DNA of 64,000 nucleotides from positions 35,913-99,912 of the forward strand of contig CAZEVY010000008.1 in the NCBI GenBank assembly GCA_964515555.1, read 5' to 3'. Below, piece after piece: positions 43,011 to 51,100 of the stretch. Within the stretch, counting starts at the first letter, position 1. Every line of letters begins with the position of its first letter. The position numbers and the translations under genes were made by a program. Origin of the DNA: CAZEVY01 sp964515555. Lineage in GTDB: Bacteria; Acidobacteriota; Terriglobia; Bryobacterales; Bryobacteraceae. The notes beneath the pieces are model-generated. The model worked only from the letters and a program-made list of their open reading frames with translations, searched no databases and was not told the origin of the DNA.

Positions 43011-43937
43011 ATGAAGGGCCGGCAACTGGCGCGGTTCTACGAACTTCTCGGCTTCGACGTCGTGGAAGCCTGCGGCGTGTTCTGGCGGCGCTTCAAGGGT
43101 CCGTTCTACCAGAGCTTTCCGGACCAGGTGCTGCTCGACGCCGATCCCGACTCCGTCTCGCGCATGCTCGCCAAGTCCAACGGCCTGGGCGCGCGTTACG
43201 CCTCCACGCGGCTGCCCGGAATGCCGGGCGGACTGTACGCTTGCCGCCGCCGCGACTACGGTCTCGAAGGCCTGGCCAAACGCATGCGCCGTTACGTCAA
43301 GGCCGCGCTCGAGCGCTGCGAGATCCGCCCGCTCGATCTCGACCGGCTGCTCCGCGACGGCCTGCGTCTGAACCTCGACACCATGAAGCGCCAGGGCCGC
43401 TACAACCCCGATTTCGCCGAGGCGCCCGGATGGAAACGATTCGTCGGCGCCGTCGGCGCCTGCGCTCCCGAGTTCTCGGCCACCGGCGCTTTCGTCGATG
43501 GCGAGCTGGCCGCCTACATGGTCACCTGCACCGAGGACGGATGGATGCACCTGCTCTACGAGAACGGCCGCGACGATCTGCGCCAGCATCGCCCCAGCTA
43601 CGCGCTGGACTTTTCGCTGATTCACGCCGGCATGCAGGACCCGGCCGTCGAGGGCGTGTGCGGCAGTCCGGTGGCGGTCGGCGCTTTGGGTGGCCTGCAC
43701 GATTTCAAAGTGAGCCTGGGTTACGACATCGAGCCGCACAACGTGGTGCTGGCGCTGCACCCGGCGGCGCGGCCCGCGATCGTGAATCCTCTCTCGCGAG
43801 GCCTGGTGGGCGCGCTCCGGCGTCTGCGCCCGCGGGACCGCAGGATCGAGCGGCTGGACCTGGCGCTGAACGCCGCCGCCGCCGCGCGGCGTCCGCGGGT
43901 TTCGTCCGAAGCCTGCGCGCTCGGGGGGAATCGATGA
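43011..43937 (+). CDS. GNAT/FemAB-like acyltransferase, paralogue 1 of 4
   Basis: 308 residues, soluble. The C-terminal half has the strand-helix pattern of a GNAT fold: GAFVDGELAAY at 159-169, GWMHLLYEN at 177-185, and helix YALDFSLIHAGMQDP ending in GLHDFKVSLGY at 228-238. The motif NLDTMKRQGR at 121-130 is shared by all four tandem copies. The N-terminal half (RFYELLGFDVVEACGVFW) is specific to this family. Such proteins transfer acyl or aminoacyl groups; in this setting the acceptor may be the polysaccharide. This copy differs most from copies 3 and 4 in the N-terminal half. Confidence 0.75.
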   Translation: MKGRQLARFYELLGFDVVEACGVFWRRFKGPFYQSFPDQVLLDADPDSVSRMLAKSNGLGARYASTRLPGMPGGLYACRRRDYGLEGLAKRMRRYVKAALERCEIRPLDLDRLLRDGLRLNLDTMKRQGRYNPDFAEAPGWKRFVGAVGACAPEFSATGAFVDGELAAYMVTCTEDGWMHLLYENGRDDLRQHRPSYALDFSLIHAGMQDPAVEGVCGSPVAVGALGGLHDFKVSLGYDIEPHNVVLALHPAARPAIVNPLSRGLVGALRRLRPRDRRIERLDLALNAAAAARRPRVSSEACALGGNR

Positions 43938-44860
43938 AAGGCCAGTCGCTCGCCCGGTTCATGGAGCTGCGCGGACGCCGCGTCGTCGAAGGCGCGGGCT
44001 CCCTGTGGCACAGCGTCGAAGGGCGCATCTACATGAGCGTCCCGTATCACGTTCCGCTGACCGCTTCGCGCGAAGCGATCGACGGGCTGGTGCGCAAGGC
44101 CGGTGCTACGGGCGCGCGGTTCCTCTCTTCGTCGCGCTCCGGCCAGCCCAGCGGTATTTACGTGTGCCGCAATCGCGACTACGCGTTCTCGTCCGTGCAG
44201 CCGCGGCAGCGGGGCCGTGTCCGGCGCGGTCTCGAGTGCTGCGAGATCCGGCGGGTCGATTCCGGCGTGCTGGCGGGCGAGGGACTGCGGCTCAATCAGG
44301 ACTCGATGAAACGGCAAGGCCGCTGGGATCGCGAGTTTGGCGGCGAATCGCAGTGGAAGCGGCTGGTGGCTGCCGTCGAGCGCGTTCCGGAGGTCGTCGT
44401 CTACGGCGCCTTCGTCGGCGGCGCGCTGGGCGCCTACATGGTGACCCATCGCGAGGACGGCTGGCTGTACATCCTGCACCAGATGTCGCGCGAGGACCTG
44501 CTCGAGCAGCGGCCCAATCACGCCCTTACCTTCACCGTCACCCGCGACGCGATGGCGGACCCCTCGGTCCACACCATCTGCTACGGCATCATCTCGATGG
44601 TCGCCAACGACGGACTGCACGAATACAAGCAGCGCCTGGGCTATCAGGTGGAGCCTTACGCCTCGGTCTTCCAACTGCACCCCGCGCTGGCCGGAGTCCT
44701 CACCAGCGCTCCCGTGATGGGGGCCATCCGCGCCATTCGCCGCTGGCGGCCCGCCGACCAGAGGGTCGAGCGCGTCGAAGCGGTCCTCGAAGGCGCGCGC
44801 GGCGACCGGCTGCCGTCGGCCCCGGCGTCGCCGCTGGCCGGAATGGAGGCGGGCAAATGA
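43934..44860 (+). CDS. GNAT/FemAB-like acyltransferase, paralogue 2 of 4
   Basis: 308 residues, collinear with copy 1. It keeps the shared motifs in altered form: LNQDSMKRQGRWDREF in place of NLDTMKRQ, GAFVGGALGAYMV, and DGLHEYKQRLGYQVEPY. The start MKGQSLARF closely matches MKGRQLARF of copy 1, so these two are the nearest pair at the N-terminus. It has substitutions at positions invariant in the other three (Gln for Leu/Leu/Leu after Asn, Ser for Thr before Met), hinting at a changed substrate. ATGA overlaps with both neighbours. Confidence 0.74.
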   Translation: MKGQSLARFMELRGRRVVEGAGSLWHSVEGRIYMSVPYHVPLTASREAIDGLVRKAGATGARFLSSSRSGQPSGIYVCRNRDYAFSSVQPRQRGRVRRGLECCEIRRVDSGVLAGEGLRLNQDSMKRQGRWDREFGGESQWKRLVAAVERVPEVVVYGAFVGGALGAYMVTHREDGWLYILHQMSREDLLEQRPNHALTFTVTRDAMADPSVHTICYGIISMVANDGLHEYKQRLGYQVEPYASVFQLHPALAGVLTSAPVMGAIRAIRRWRPADQRVERVEAVLEGARGDRLPSAPASPLAGMEAGK

Positions 44861-45762
44861 ACCGTCCCGGCGAAGGCGTGGCGCGATTCTTCGAGTTGCG
44901 CGGCTCGAAGGTGGTGGAGGCGCATGGGCGCTTCTGGTACCGCTACGCCGGACCGTGCTACATGAGCTTGCCCCATCACCTGACGCTCGACGTGGAACCG
45001 GCCGAGGTGGCGCGTTCGCTCGGGAAGGCGGGATGCGTGGCGGCGCGTTACCCTTCCACCTCGGTGACCGGCGTGCCCGCCGGAACCTACGCCATGCGCG
45101 ATCGCTCCTACGGCCTGCATTCGCTGGACCCGCGCATGCGGCGCTACGTGCGCCGGGGGTTGGATCGCCTCGAAATCCGCGAGGTCTCGCACGACGAGCT
45201 GGCGGCGGGCGGTCTCGCCTGCAACCTCGACACGATGAAGCGGCAGCGGCGCTGGGATCGCGATCTCGGCGATCCGGCGCGTTGGCGCAAGCTGGTCGGG
45301 TGCGTCTACCGCGCGCCCGGATTCCGGGTGTTCGGCGCATTCGCGGACGCCCGCCTCGCGACCTACACGGTGTGCTATCGCGACGGCGCCTGGCTGCACA
45401 CCCTGTACCGGAACACGCTCGCCGCCTTGGACGATCTGCGCGCGCCCCACACGCTGCTCTACTCCATGTTTCGCGGCGCCATGTCCGACCCCTCCATCGA
45501 AGCGGTCTCCGACGGCGTGGTCCCCATGGATCCCCGGGGCGGCCTGCACGAGTGGAAGCTGCGCATGGGCTACGCCGTGGAGCCTTGCAACACGGTGTTC
45601 GCGGTGCATGCCGCGCTGCGCCCCGTGTTCCGCGGACTGGGAGGCGTGGCCGCGCTCCGGATGCTGCGGCGGCTGCGGCCGGCCGACGCGCGCGTCGAGA
45701 GGCTGGCGCTGGCGGTGCAGTCGGCGTTTGCCTGCATCGGCGCGGAGGCGTTGCAGCTATGA
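44857..45762 (+). CDS. GNAT/FemAB-like acyltransferase, paralogue 3 of 4
   Basis: 301 residues, the shortest copy. Motifs: CNLDTMKRQRRWDRDL, GAFADARLATYTV, GGLHEWKLRMGYAVEPC. Together with copy 4 it forms a closer pair, sharing APHTLLY, HEWKLRMGY and an RPGEGVARF/RPLGEGFARF start. Basic helix RMRRYVRRGLDRLEIRE precedes the central motif as in the other copies, reminiscent of the VRRxxxRxxxR helix of FemAB-type transferases. Overlaps by four bases at both ends. Confidence 0.74.
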   Translation: MNRPGEGVARFFELRGSKVVEAHGRFWYRYAGPCYMSLPHHLTLDVEPAEVARSLGKAGCVAARYPSTSVTGVPAGTYAMRDRSYGLHSLDPRMRRYVRRGLDRLEIREVSHDELAAGGLACNLDTMKRQRRWDRDLGDPARWRKLVGCVYRAPGFRVFGAFADARLATYTVCYRDGAWLHTLYRNTLAALDDLRAPHTLLYSMFRGAMSDPSIEAVSDGVVPMDPRGGLHEWKLRMGYAVEPCNTVFAVHAALRPVFRGLGGVAALRMLRRLRPADARVERLALAVQSAFACIGAEALQL

Positions 45763-46691
45763 GGCCGCTGGGCGAAGGTTTCGCGCGATTCCAGCAGATG
45801 CGCGGCTATCCCGTGGTGGAAGCCTTCGGCCGCTACTGGTATTCCTACGCGCGGCGCTGTTATCTGAGCATTCCCCACCAGGCGACGCTCGACGTCGAGC
45901 CGTCCGAGGTGGCCGCGAAGTTCCGCGGTTTCGGCGCCCTGGTGGCGCGCTATCCCTCCTGCACGCTGCCCGGCGTGCCCGCCGGCATTTACGCCTGCCG
46001 GCAGCGCGACTACTCGTTGGGCACCGTGTCGCCGCGCCTGCGTTCCTACGTCCGCAAGGGGCTGGAGCGCCTGGAACTGCGGGTGATCGACGCGGATCAG
46101 TTGGCCGCGGGCGGTCTGCAATGCAATCTCGACACCATGAAGCGCCACCGCCGCTGGGACCCGGAGTTCGGCGAAGCCGCGCGTTGGTGCCGCCTCGCGC
46201 GCATCGTGGGCGACTGCCCGGAGTTCGACGCCATCGGCGCGTTCGTCGACGGGACGCTGGCGACCTACACCATCCGTTATCGCGCGCACGGCTGGGTGCA
46301 CGCGCTCTACCGCAACTCGCGCGCCGGCCTCGACGAACACCGCGCGCCGCACACGCTCCTCTACTGGATGCTCCGCGAGGCCATGGCCGACCCTGCCGTC
46401 GAGGCCGTGGGCGACAGCCCCGTCGCCATGCACCCGGAGGGCAGCCTGCACGAGTGGAAGCTCCGCATGGGCTACCGGACGGAGCCGTACAACAACGTCT
46501 TCGCTTTGCATCCTGCGTTGCGGCCGGTGCTGGCGAGCTTCGCCGGCCCGGCGCTGTTGCGGCTGGCGCGGCGGATTCGCCCGTCGAACGCCTTGATCGA
46601 ACGGGCGGAGCTCGTGGTCGCGACGGCGTTCGCCCACCGCCGCACGTGCCCTGGCGTGGCGCTGGCCGCCGAAACGGCGCGGAGGTCCTAA
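45759..46691 (+). CDS. GNAT/FemAB-like acyltransferase, paralogue 4 of 4
   Basis: 310 residues. Motifs: CNLDTMKRHRRWDPEF, GAFVDGTLATYTI, GSLHEWKLRMGYRTEPY. The C-terminal tail (HRRTCPGVALAAETARRS) is longer than in copy 3. The preserved reading frame and motifs in all four copies indicate that each is still selected rather than decaying. Its TAA shares a base with the ATG of the next aminotransferase-like gene. Confidence 0.74.
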   Translation: MRPLGEGFARFQQMRGYPVVEAFGRYWYSYARRCYLSIPHQATLDVEPSEVAAKFRGFGALVARYPSCTLPGVPAGIYACRQRDYSLGTVSPRLRSYVRKGLERLELRVIDADQLAAGGLQCNLDTMKRHRRWDPEFGEAARWCRLARIVGDCPEFDAIGAFVDGTLATYTIRYRAHGWVHALYRNSRAGLDEHRAPHTLLYWMLREAMADPAVEAVGDSPVAMHPEGSLHEWKLRMGYRTEPYNNVFALHPALRPVLASFAGPALLRLARRIRPSNALIERAELVVATAFAHRRTCPGVALAAETARRS

Positions 46692-47953
46692 TGAATATGC
46701 TGAACACCATCCCACGGTTCGCCTGTCCCTACACCTTCGGCGATTACGCCGCGGCGCTCGCCGCGACTCTCAAGCGGCATCCGCCCGCTCCCGAGGGCTT
46801 CCAGGATCTGCTCGGCGACCGGCCGATGTTCTGGGCGTCCAGCGGCCGGCAGGCCCTGTGGCTGATCCTGCGCGCGCTGGCCCTGCCGCGCGGCGCCGGA
46901 GTCGGCGTTCCGCTCTACACCGACCGATCCATCATCGACGCCGTCCGCTGGGCCGGCTACGAACCGGTGTTCCTGGATGTCGAGGAATCGACATTGACGC
47001 TCGACCCGGCCTCCGTGGCCCGATCGCGGAGCCGCCTTTCGGCGCTGATCGTGGTTCACTTCTTCGGTCACGTGGCCCGGATTCCGGAGCTGACCGCCAT
47101 CGCCGGCGACATTCCGATCGTCGAAGATACCTGTCACGCACCGCTCAGCTATTACGGATCGGAGCTGACCGGGACCTTCGGCGCGGCCAGCTTCTACAGC
47201 TTCGCGTCGACCAAGTACTGGCCGGCGGGCGGCGGCGGCCTGGCCGTCCTGAACGATTCCCGGCTGGCGCCTCGCGTGATGGACGCCATCCTGCGTCTCA
47301 AGCCGTCGTCCCGGCTCGAGGAGGCGCGCAACGCGACCTTGCAGATGTTCAAGGGAATCGCCTTCAGCCGCCTCTGCTACGGCTTCCTGGCCGGCCGCGT
47401 GCGCGCCAGCGCCGAGCCTCGGAGGATCCTCGAACCCGAGCTCGACGACCATTGGATCCTCCGGCACCAGGCCGCCGGCGCCCTCCGGCAGGCGCGCCGA
47501 TTCGCCCGCCGCCTGCATCGCCAGCGTTCCAACAGCCATCTGCTGCTCGACCGCCTGCACGACGCCGAGGACGTGGTGCTCCCCATCGAGCGGCCCGGCG
47601 TCCGCTACAGCTATCACCTGTTCCCGGTCTTGCTGCGCGATATCCGGGAGCGCGACGCCGTGGCCCGCGCCATGCTCGACCGCGGCGTGGACACCTCGCG
47701 CATCTACTTCGACATGATGCCGGGCGTGCGCGACGCCGGGTACCGGGGCGGTTGCCCGGTATCGGAATCCGTGGTGGACCGCATGCTCACGCTGCCCAAC
47801 TACGGCGCACTCGACGAAGCCGACATCGACCGCGTGGCCGCCGTCTTCCTGGACGTCCTGCGCCAGTACCGCGCCGCGAGCCGCGGCATGCGGGCCGCCG
47901 ACCGGGCCGCCATCCGCGAGGAGGTGCATCAATGCCAGGAGGCGAATCGATGA
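46691..47953 (+). CDS. second DegT/DnrJ/EryC1-type PLP protein
   Basis: 420 residues. PLP lysine Lys175 in SFASTKYWPAGGGGLAV, and the acidic residue in IPIVEDTCHAPLSY (141-154). It diverges from the first DegT protein of the cluster: the N-terminus (ACPYTFGDYAAALAA) is not the usual one and a long C-terminal region (about 190-300) is rich in arginine. It could install a second amino sugar or act on a carrier-bound substrate. Its position directly after the four acyltransferase-like genes suggests that the amine it makes is what they acylate; this is inference. Confidence 0.85.
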   Translation: MNMLNTIPRFACPYTFGDYAAALAATLKRHPPAPEGFQDLLGDRPMFWASSGRQALWLILRALALPRGAGVGVPLYTDRSIIDAVRWAGYEPVFLDVEESTLTLDPASVARSRSRLSALIVVHFFGHVARIPELTAIAGDIPIVEDTCHAPLSYYGSELTGTFGAASFYSFASTKYWPAGGGGLAVLNDSRLAPRVMDAILRLKPSSRLEEARNATLQMFKGIAFSRLCYGFLAGRVRASAEPRRILEPELDDHWILRHQAAGALRQARRFARRLHRQRSNSHLLLDRLHDAEDVVLPIERPGVRYSYHLFPVLLRDIRERDAVARAMLDRGVDTSRIYFDMMPGVRDAGYRGGCPVSESVVDRMLTLPNYGALDEADIDRVAAVFLDVLRQYRAASRGMRAADRAAIREEVHQCQEANR

Positions 47954-49122
47954 AGGTCCTGCACGTTCTGGGGGGCGGCGCCTGGGGCGGCGGCTCCGTG
48001 GTGGTGCTGGCGATTACGCGCGCCCTGATCGCGCGCGGCGACCAGGTCTGGGTCATCGCGCTCGACGACGAGACGGCCGAGAAATTCCGCGAGGCCGGCG
48101 CTGTCGCCGTCCGCACGCCAATGTGGTTTCGTCCCATCAGCCCGCTCGACATCGTGCCCCTGATCTCGCTGTGGTGGCTCTGCCTCCGCCGGAGATTCCA
48201 CCTGGTGGTGACCCACACCTCGAAGGGAGGATTCCTCGGGCGCATCGCCGCGCGCCTCGCCGGCGTCCCCAACATCGTCCACCACATCCACGGCTTTGCG
48301 TTTCATATGTCCACGCCGCCGATCAAGGTGCGTTTCTACGCCGTTCTGGAGCGCATCGCCGGCCGCTGCTGCGACCTGCTGGTGACCGTCGGCGAGCAGC
48401 ATCGCCGGACCGCGATCCGGCTCGGCCTCAAGCCGCCCGACCGCATCCGCACGGTGCTCAACGGAATCGACCTGACGCGGTTCCTGAACGTCGACCGCGC
48501 CGCCGCCCGCCGCACTCTCGGCTTCCACGACGGCGACGTCGTGCTGGGATCGAACGGCCGCCTCTCGGACGAAAAGGGATTCGACTTCATGATCCGCGCC
48601 ATGCCCGCCATCCTGGCCCGGCACCCCAACGCCCGGCTGGTCATCGCCGGCGCTGGGCCGGCCGAGGCCGAGTTGCGGACCCTGATCGGCGAGTTGAATC
48701 TCGACGGCCGCGTCGCCGTCCTCGGGTTCCGGCGCGACATACCCGAGCTCCTGGCCGCCTTCGACGTGTTCGTGCACTCCTCGCTGCGCGAGGGCCTTTC
48801 GATCTCGCTGATCGAGGCCATGGCCGCCGGCCTGCCGATCGTGGCGTCGCGAATCTGGGGAAACATGGAGATGATCGAGTCGGGCGTAAACGGACTCCTG
48901 GCCCCGCCCTCCGACGCGCCGGCGATCGCGGAGGCCGTGTGCAGCCTGCTCGACGACCCCGCCCGCGCCCGCCGCCTGGCGGCCACCGCGCGGCGCGACG
49001 CACTCCGGCGATTCACCGAAGATCGCATGGTCGCCGAAAACCTGGCGGTCTACGACGCCGTGGCGCACCGCGAATCGCCGGGCCGTGCGCGAGCGGATCG
49101 CGCGCCGGCCGGGGTGGCCTGA
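47950..49122 (+). CDS. GT4-family glycosyltransferase
   Basis: 390 residues with two Rossmann domains. The N-terminal glycine loop VLHVLGGGAWGGGSVVV, the THTSKGGFLGRIAA acceptor region, the donor-side SNGRLSDEKGFDFMIRAM and the E-x7-E motif REGLSISLIEAMAAGLP place it in retaining GT-B family 4. It would add one sugar of the repeat unit in the cytoplasm. AGGAGGC nine bases upstream supports ATG 47950 over the ATG at 47932. It is the only dedicated GT in the cluster besides the initiating transferase, so other sugars must be added by enzymes encoded elsewhere or the repeat unit is a disaccharide. Confidence 0.92.
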   Translation: MKVLHVLGGGAWGGGSVVVLAITRALIARGDQVWVIALDDETAEKFREAGAVAVRTPMWFRPISPLDIVPLISLWWLCLRRRFHLVVTHTSKGGFLGRIAARLAGVPNIVHHIHGFAFHMSTPPIKVRFYAVLERIAGRCCDLLVTVGEQHRRTAIRLGLKPPDRIRTVLNGIDLTRFLNVDRAAARRTLGFHDGDVVLGSNGRLSDEKGFDFMIRAMPAILARHPNARLVIAGAGPAEAELRTLIGELNLDGRVAVLGFRRDIPELLAAFDVFVHSSLREGLSISLIEAMAAGLPIVASRIWGNMEMIESGVNGLLAPPSDAPAIAEAVCSLLDDPARARRLAATARRDALRRFTEDRMVAENLAVYDAVAHRESPGRARADRAPAGVA

Positions 49123-49132
49123 GGAATCTCCG

Positions 49133-50080
49133 ATGAAGCCGATCCTGCGCCTGGTCCCCTTGCTCGCGGTGGCGAGCGTGGCGTCGTTCACCCACTGCTC
49201 GGAATCGCCCGGCGCCTCGGCGCAGTTTCACCGGCCGTCGGCGGCGCCGGCGGGCGTGGAGACGGGAACGCATTGGGCGACGGAGGCGGATTTCCCAACG
49301 CTTCAGGGCCTCGGCTACCGCTTCGTCGTCACCACCTTGCCGAATAACCGCGGCCGCTGGGAGACGATGTTCAACGCCGCCGAGGCCGCCGGCCTCAAGC
49401 TGATAGTCGGCCTGAACCCGTCGCCATACCGCTTTAGCAACGGATCGTGGACCATCCTCGCGCAAGGCGTGCAGTTCCTGCAATACGCGGCCTCGCGCTC
49501 CCCTCTGGTGAAGGCCATCTTCGTCTTCAACGAGCCCTACTGGGTCGACCCGTCGACCGGCGCGAACAACATCTGCGGCGCGACGCCGGCGGCCGACCTG
49601 CGGTCGCTGCGCACGGCCATCCGCGGCGTCTGGCCCGGCGCGTTGGTCTACCACGACATCGGACAGCCCAGCGCGTGGGCGCCCGGCGGCACCCTGCGGC
49701 GTCGCAATCCCTGTATCGCCGACAAGTATGCCGATGCCACCGGCGTCGCCGATTTCGTGGGCATCTGGTTCTACCCGTTCGACGGCGGCGGCTACCGGCG
49801 CGCGGAGATGCTCGCGACGTTGCAGACCGAGATCGCTTACGTGCGCTCGCAGATGGGCGCCGAGCCGGTGTCGGCCAACCAGTCGTTTCGATGCGGGCAC
49901 TGCTCGGGCGAGGCCACGCGCTGGCCCACCGAGTCCGAGTTGCGCGACTACAACTGCGCGGTGCGCGCGCTCGGGCCGCACGCCATCTCCTGGTATCCCT
50001 GGCAGCAGACCCTCTACGACGACTACCTGGCGAATCACCCCGAGATGTGGAATCTCACCACCGCCTCGGCGTGTCCGTAG
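49133..50080 (+). CDS. exported GH128-like glycosyl hydrolase
   Basis: 315 residues. Signal peptide with possible lipobox cysteine at 22 (VASVASFTHC). A TIM-barrel of the 'glycosyl hydrolase catalytic core' (Asl1/GH128) family is suggested by the acid/base motif FVFNEPYW at 130-137, GIWFYPFDGGGY, and the final-strand WYPWQQTLY. GH128 enzymes cut beta-1,3-glucans. As the last gene of the polysaccharide cluster it could trim or release the polymer during export. GAGGAA eight bases before ATG. Confidence 0.8.
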   Translation: MKPILRLVPLLAVASVASFTHCSESPGASAQFHRPSAAPAGVETGTHWATEADFPTLQGLGYRFVVTTLPNNRGRWETMFNAAEAAGLKLIVGLNPSPYRFSNGSWTILAQGVQFLQYAASRSPLVKAIFVFNEPYWVDPSTGANNICGATPAADLRSLRTAIRGVWPGALVYHDIGQPSAWAPGGTLRRRNPCIADKYADATGVADFVGIWFYPFDGGGYRRAEMLATLQTEIAYVRSQMGAEPVSANQSFRCGHCSGEATRWPTESELRDYNCAVRALGPHAISWYPWQQTLYDDYLANHPEMWNLTTASACP

Positions 50081-50140
50081 CAGCGCGAGGCGGAGACGCG
50101 TTTCTTCCCGGATCGATTGACGCCAGGCGCGAATAGCGGG

Positions 50141-50146
50141 TACTGT
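50141..50146 (+). promoter_or_regulatory. -10-like TACTGT six bases before GTG 50153
   Basis: TACTGT, AAGATC, GTG. It supports GTG 50153 over the longer frame beginning at 50117. Confidence 0.35.
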
Positions 50147-50152
50147 AAGATC

Positions 50153-50341
50153 GTGGCCGACGTAAACCGGATCGATTTCTCGGAACCGGAGCGACTCACC
50201 GAGGAAGAAGACGACGATACATTGGCTGCCATCGACCGCGGTGCCAACGCAGCCGACGCCGGCCGTGTGACGCCGTTAGAAGAAGTCCGCCGCAAACTCC
50301 AGCAGTGGCATACAGAATCCTCTTTACCGAAGACGCGCTAG
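50153..50341 (+). CDS. ParD-like antitoxin
   Basis: 62 residues: an acidic N-terminal half (PERLTEEEDDDTLAAIDRGA) and a C-terminal half with RVTPLEEVRRKLQQWHTE. The pattern AAxxGxxAADxGRVxPLEEVRxxxxxW is that of antitoxins paired with RelE/ParE toxins. Its 3' end overlaps the toxin reading frame by 37 bases, the typical arrangement. The gene is intact, whereas the toxin frame following it is broken. Confidence 0.78.
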   Translation: MADVNRIDFSEPERLTEEEDDDTLAAIDRGANAADAGRVTPLEEVRRKLQQWHTESSLPKTR

Positions 50342-50595
50342 CCGACCTGGAGCCCATACTCGACTACATTCGGGCCGACAAACCCGCCGCTGCCGACCGC
50401 TTCGCGCGATCGTTGCTCAATCACTTGAACTCCTGCGGTCGTTTCCCCGAATCGGCGTTGCGGTAGCGCGGCGCCCGGGCGTCCGCAAGTTGCTCCACAC
50501 GCCCGTGCGCGTCTTCTATCGCATCCGGGAGAAATGGTGCGGCCATCGAGATCCTTCACGTTTGGCACTGCGCCCGGAAGAACCCGGCCCTGTAA
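50305..50595 (+). pseudogene. RelE/ParE-type toxin with two frameshifts
   Basis: Starts GTG 50305 (VAYRILFTEDALADLEPILD). The first frame stops at 50464-50466, but homology continues in other frames: FPRIGVAVARRPGVRKLLHT from about 50441, then AIEILHVWHCARKNPAL ending at TAA 50593-50595. Restoring one C in TCCTGCGG near 50433 and removing one A from GAGAAATGG near 50533 rebuilds a full-length ParE of about 96 residues. Both changes are in homopolymer runs, so either slippage mutation or sequencing error is possible. Confidence 0.8.
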
Positions 50596-50605
50596 CCGAC
50601 CGGCC

Positions 50606-51091
50606 TTACTTCACCCTTCGGTAATGAGCCGTCATGATGCGCCGCCACTCGCCGTCCGCGCCGAGCACCTGCGACGAAAGCACGCGGCGATCGCCGTCGA
50701 CCATCTCGATCGCGTCCTGATACCGCGCCGTCTTGCCGGGCGTCTCGAAGTCCGGGCCTTCGGTGTCCAGCGTCAGAATGTTCCCCGCCTCGTTCAGCGA
50801 TCCGTTGTAGATCCATATGTTCGTCATCATCGACCCGACCCACGAGCCGACGAATCGCCCCAGCGCCGGGTCGTAGCCGAGCGTCAGCAGCGTCGTTGCC
50901 TCGCCGCCTCCGGGCATCTCGCCGCGTCCTTCGCCGAGAATCCACAGGCCGCCGATCGACCGCACCGACTCCTTCCCGCCGCACTTGCCCGACGGGTTGT
51001 CCTCCACCGGCGCATCCGCCTCGAATGTCCAATCGCCGACCAGTTGCTGCAACCACTGGTGCTCGCGAGACGGAACAGGGAGTGGTGACAT
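50606..51091 (-). CDS. DUF1579 family protein
   Basis: 161 residues, soluble. DUF1579 features: HQWLQQLVGDWTFEAD at the N-terminus, SVRSIGGLWILGEGRG, TLGYDPALGRFVGSWVGSM and the C-terminal YRRVK. These lipocalin-like proteins bind small hydrophobic ligands in predicted structures, but function is unknown. It lies nine bases downstream of the S9 peptidase on the same strand, and GGAGGAG precedes its ATG. Confidence 0.9.
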   Translation of the reverse strand: MSPLPVPSREHQWLQQLVGDWTFEADAPVEDNPSGKCGGKESVRSIGGLWILGEGRGEMPGGGEATTLLTLGYDPALGRFVGSWVGSMMTNIWIYNGSLNEAGNILTLDTEGPDFETPGKTARYQDAIEMVDGDRRVLSSQVLGADGEWRRIMTAHYRRVK

Positions 51092-51100
51092 CGTCTCCTC

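Noticed and set aside
41561..49122. Possible integrative element covering the polysaccharide cluster
   Set aside because: No integrase, transposase, tRNA or flanking direct repeats are visible, and base composition matches neighbours.
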